Assembly: GCA_024275615.1 (NCBI GenBank)
Contig: JAJRYU010000605.1
Coordinates: 1 to 8,017, forward strand
DNA length: 8,017 nucleotides
Origin: Planctomycetota bacterium
GTDB lineage: Bacteria; Planctomycetota; GCA-002687715; DRQF01
Direction: 5' to 3'
The stretch's first letter is position 1; every line of letters starts with the position of its first letter. The translations under genes and the position numbers were made by a program. The notes beneath the pieces were generated by a model. It worked only from the letters and a program-made list of their open reading frames with translations, was not told the origin of the DNA and did not search any database. Positions 7,701-8,017 of the stretch are shown piece by piece.

Positions 7701-8017
7701 TGCCCCGTACCGAAGCTCTGCTTGAAGCCGGCCGCCGTCGCCTGCGCCCCATCCTCATGACCACAGCAACGACGATCGTTGGCTTGGCCCCGATGGCTAT
7801 GACTAAAGCAACAAGCGGTTTTATCAGCTATGAACCCATGGCCCGCAGCGTTATCGGCGGCTTGGCGGTTTCGACCTTGGCCACCCTCATCGTTGTCCCC
7901 ATCTTTTACAGTCTCTTTGATGATCTGCGCAGAAGATCCACAGAGGCCTTTGGTGTTCTTGTTGGCAATCGCAGACCGGAAACGTGCACCAGAGCATCCA
8001 CAGGTGCGCCCAAGACC
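4790..8017 (+). CDS. RND efflux transporter permease 2, 3'-partial
   Basis: Second AcrB-superfamily transporter, open for 1076 codons to the window edge with no stop and no frameshift. The start gives FTLKRPVTILMV, the normal run into TM1 (residues 17-34). TM2 is at about 341-361 and TM3 at 364-388. TM4 contains IGMLVDNSIVVVENI: D408 matches AcrB D407 and N409 replaces AcrB D408. TM5 and TM6 follow by about residue 499. The TM6-TM7 loop is longer than usual and holds one additional hydrophobic stretch (about 535-551); TM7 is at 571-591. After the second periplasmic half come TM8 (888-909), TM9 (913-935), TM10 with GIVVNNGIVFMD (N954 at the AcrB K940 place), TM11 with RLRPILMTT and TM12 (about 1018-1044). 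A basic, Thr/Ser-containing tail of at least 30 residues follows, so only the extreme C-terminus is missing. It is clearly diverged from transporter 1, so the pair is not a recent duplication. By analogy with MdtB-MdtC it may form mixed trimers with transporter 1 or a separate pump sharing the adaptor; the sequence does not decide. Substrate unknown. Confidence 0.95.
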   Translation, partial: MNGPVEKLIEFTLKRPVTILMVLCATILIGVLAQTRLPLELLPSGFTSSSVSIRIPVPNANPIEVEEQVTRPTEDVIRQMSGLEKIETRSSKNSSNISLEFSKDRNPDEAFAEVRDLMEIAKLSWPDEVQDYRTFRFNLDTDIPIFQFGVLIKKWESDTSFVLDEKVTKVLESVDGVARISNMGIVEESIRIFVNKEKARALGISLFEVAQTLGSDNKDIIGGRVKEGDRYFYLRSLGRFQSIEELENYPIRRDVKMKDVAEIVSTKSLRDWVFRLNGSLAVWFQVYKESSANTVEVCKAVKKTLHERIMTDSRLEEKGWTWYQDDSRSTGAIVTGALSSLVRSALIGALLAIIPLFIFLRRLRMTLIIMLAIPASLLITLGCIYFGGGSLNLLSMMGITIAIGMLVDNSIVVVENIFSKRQEGLSAHQAALKGTAEVALAVTLATLTTVAAFLPLIFMDAGAEAAFFSKGIGLPVCYAVLASLFVALMFIPLATVVLYHDKRPGGGNRSFYQNAMDRLSGKNTMMSKNVARCALPLAPLYFLANLALAGINRLERTQNFCLKHALKHRFIALVIIFGSAAGLTWALVPQAKFVKVNDSSGGFIRINIELDNNYTLGDANEVFIRVYKILEDQWDDIGFKFSYYWFNRSGGPIIAGLKDTDGDYAKSVSEKIKASLPEIPGTKVTVGVDRQNAEASNLDIQIFGKEVKELTRISEDLTTRLSTIEGVTRVSGGADRNTEEIIIAPDRERMQFFQVDPRTLMGTVQYGIRGQRLPDFHFGDQKMQMFIEFADAGDTSVEDLKRLGIWSKQGMTQPLSNFADIYYSKGYGTIRKSNGQSSVHLTVETLDGKDKKITSAVADTLRNYDLPKGYTWQETSNEELAEEGRQIGGTVILAIVLILLLMGVLFESIMLPPAVFATIPFALVGAFWMLVITGSPVDMMSMIGGIVLVGIVVNNGIVFMDAAHRFVQGGMPRTEALLEAGRRRLRPILMTTATTIVGLAPMAMTKATSGFISYEPMARSVIGGLAVSTLATLIVVPIFYSLFDDLRRRSTEAFGVLVGNRRPETCTRASTGAPKT

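Noticed and set aside
7922..8017. C-terminal end of transporter 2 within the window
   Set aside because: No in-frame stop is present to position 8017, so the gene is cut by the window edge. The basic tail cannot be called unusual until its end is seen.

Overview
The window is part of one plus-strand operon for a tripartite RND efflux pump of a Gram-negative (two-membrane) bacterium. It is coding almost wall to wall: a periplasmic adaptor (membrane fusion protein) whose 5' end lies outside the window, a complete and unusually long inner-membrane RND transporter of 1172 residues, and a second, different RND transporter that runs off the right edge without a stop codon. No RNA gene, mobile element, CRISPR array, promoter or terminator could be supported.

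Layout: positions 1-1262 hold the adaptor (lipoyl half, coiled-coil hairpin, lipoyl half, beta-barrel, membrane-proximal domain). After 12 bases comes transporter 1 (1275-4793). Its TGA stop shares an ATGA with the start of transporter 2 (4790 to beyond 8017). The 12-base gap and the 4-base overlap argue for a single transcript with translational coupling. The promoter and the start of the adaptor must lie upstream. An outer-membrane TolC-type factor is not in the window and may lie to either side or elsewhere.

How the genes should work together (inference from the families): the two RND proteins take substrate from the periplasm or outer leaflet of the inner membrane, driven by the proton gradient, and the adaptor links them to an outer-membrane channel. 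Two different RND genes in tandem behind one adaptor recall MdtB-MdtC, where the pump is a mixed trimer. Both transporters keep the first TM4 aspartate and the TM11 Arg...Thr pattern of the AcrB proton relay. Both lack the second TM4 aspartate (Ala in one, Asn in the other), and both have Asn at the place of the TM10 lysine. The substrate cannot be read from the sequence.

The oddest feature is the region between TM6 and TM7. Transporter 1 has about 90-100 extra residues there with two strongly hydrophobic segments, and transporter 2 has a shorter insert with one. Transporter 1 also carries a charged Pro/Gly-rich insert just before TM2. These are the best candidates for something not well described. 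The organism cannot be named. Estimated GC is a little over 50 percent, and the style of the RND proteins suggests a lineage outside the well-studied enterobacteria and pseudomonads, but this is only an impression.
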